Made by a program: the position numbers and the translations under genes. From the NCBI GenBank assembly GCA_046757725.1, contig JBHHYU010000086.1, forward strand, positions 1 through 13,583: a stretch of DNA of 13,583 nt, read 5' to 3'. The notes under the pieces were generated by a model. The model was not told the origin of the DNA, did not search any database, and worked only from the letters and a program-made list of their open reading frames with translations. The stretch comes from JBHHYU01 sp046757725. GTDB lineage: Bacteria > Desulfobacterota > Binatia > UBA9968. Each line of letters begins with the position of its first letter. Positions within the stretch are counted from its first letter, which is position 1. Of the stretch, positions 13,472 to 13,583 are shown piece after piece.

Positions 13472-13500
13472 CTTATAGTCCAAAGTTCTCAGAATATCAA
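13472..13500 (-). promoter_or_regulatory. Sigma-70-like promoter of rng
   Basis: On the minus strand TTGATA (13495-13500) and TATAAG (13472-13477) each match their consensus at five of six bases with the ideal 17-base spacer. The predicted transcript begins near 13465, giving a leader of about 115 bases with the hairpin at 13411-13436. Confidence 0.65.
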
Positions 13501-13533
13501 GCATAGAATAGCGAACTGCACCGTGTCTCACTG

Positions 13534-13562
13534 TTGACATTCCCCTCCTGCGTGGCTATCCT
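13534..13562 (+). promoter_or_regulatory. Candidate promoter pointing out of the right edge
   Basis: A perfect TTGACA (13534-13539) is followed after 17 bases by TATCCT (13557-13562), which matches the -10 box at four of six. It would drive a plus-strand gene beginning beyond the window, divergent from rng. Confidence 0.35.
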
Positions 13563-13583
13563 GGGAACTGGCTCTATATTTAA

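Overview
The window reads as chromosomal DNA from a Gram-negative-type bacterium. Support for this is an RNase G gene, a Bug/TctC-type periplasmic solute-binding protein with a signal peptide, endonuclease III with a 4Fe-4S cluster, and a PA0069-type radical SAM protein. A large winged-helix/BTAD/AAA/TPR regulator and a TumE-type toxin-antitoxin pair suggest a deltaproteobacterial, NC10-like or similar soil/sediment lineage. That placement is inference; there is no rRNA or other phylogenetic marker here.

Layout. 1-530 holds no gene I can support. 545-724 (minus) is a decayed 3' piece of a SAM-methyltransferase gene. It is followed by an AT-rich RhlA/PhaG-like alpha/beta hydrolase (824-1666, plus), which converges on an intact methyltransferase of the same family as the fragment (1784-2578, minus). 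A small secreted protein of unknown function (2677-3177, minus) and a Bug/TctC receptor (3398-4435, minus) follow. Upstream of the receptor is an unusual leader: a 17-codon ORF with a strong ribosome-binding site, whose stop codon abuts two mutually exclusive hairpins. The divergent gene is the 1105-residue regulator (4738-8055, plus), a candidate controller of the receptor.

7834-9379 is a repeat-rich accessory stretch. The 3' end of the regulator gene plus 43 bases after its stop is duplicated 1281 bases downstream, leaving a headless gene fragment. A TumE/TumA toxin-antitoxin operon (8274-8941, minus) sits between the copies, with a strong palindromic operator at its start. Shorter repeats flank the module.

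9444-13350 looks like core genome: endonuclease III (minus); divergently, a small Rho-N-domain protein followed 10 bases later by a PA0069-family radical SAM protein (both plus); then RNase G (minus) converging on them. RNase G has a good sigma-70-like promoter and a 5' leader hairpin, and a divergent promoter points out of the right edge.

The most interesting items are the receptor leader, the toxin-antitoxin operator and surrounding repeats, and the AT-rich hydrolase placed between a broken and an intact methyltransferase.
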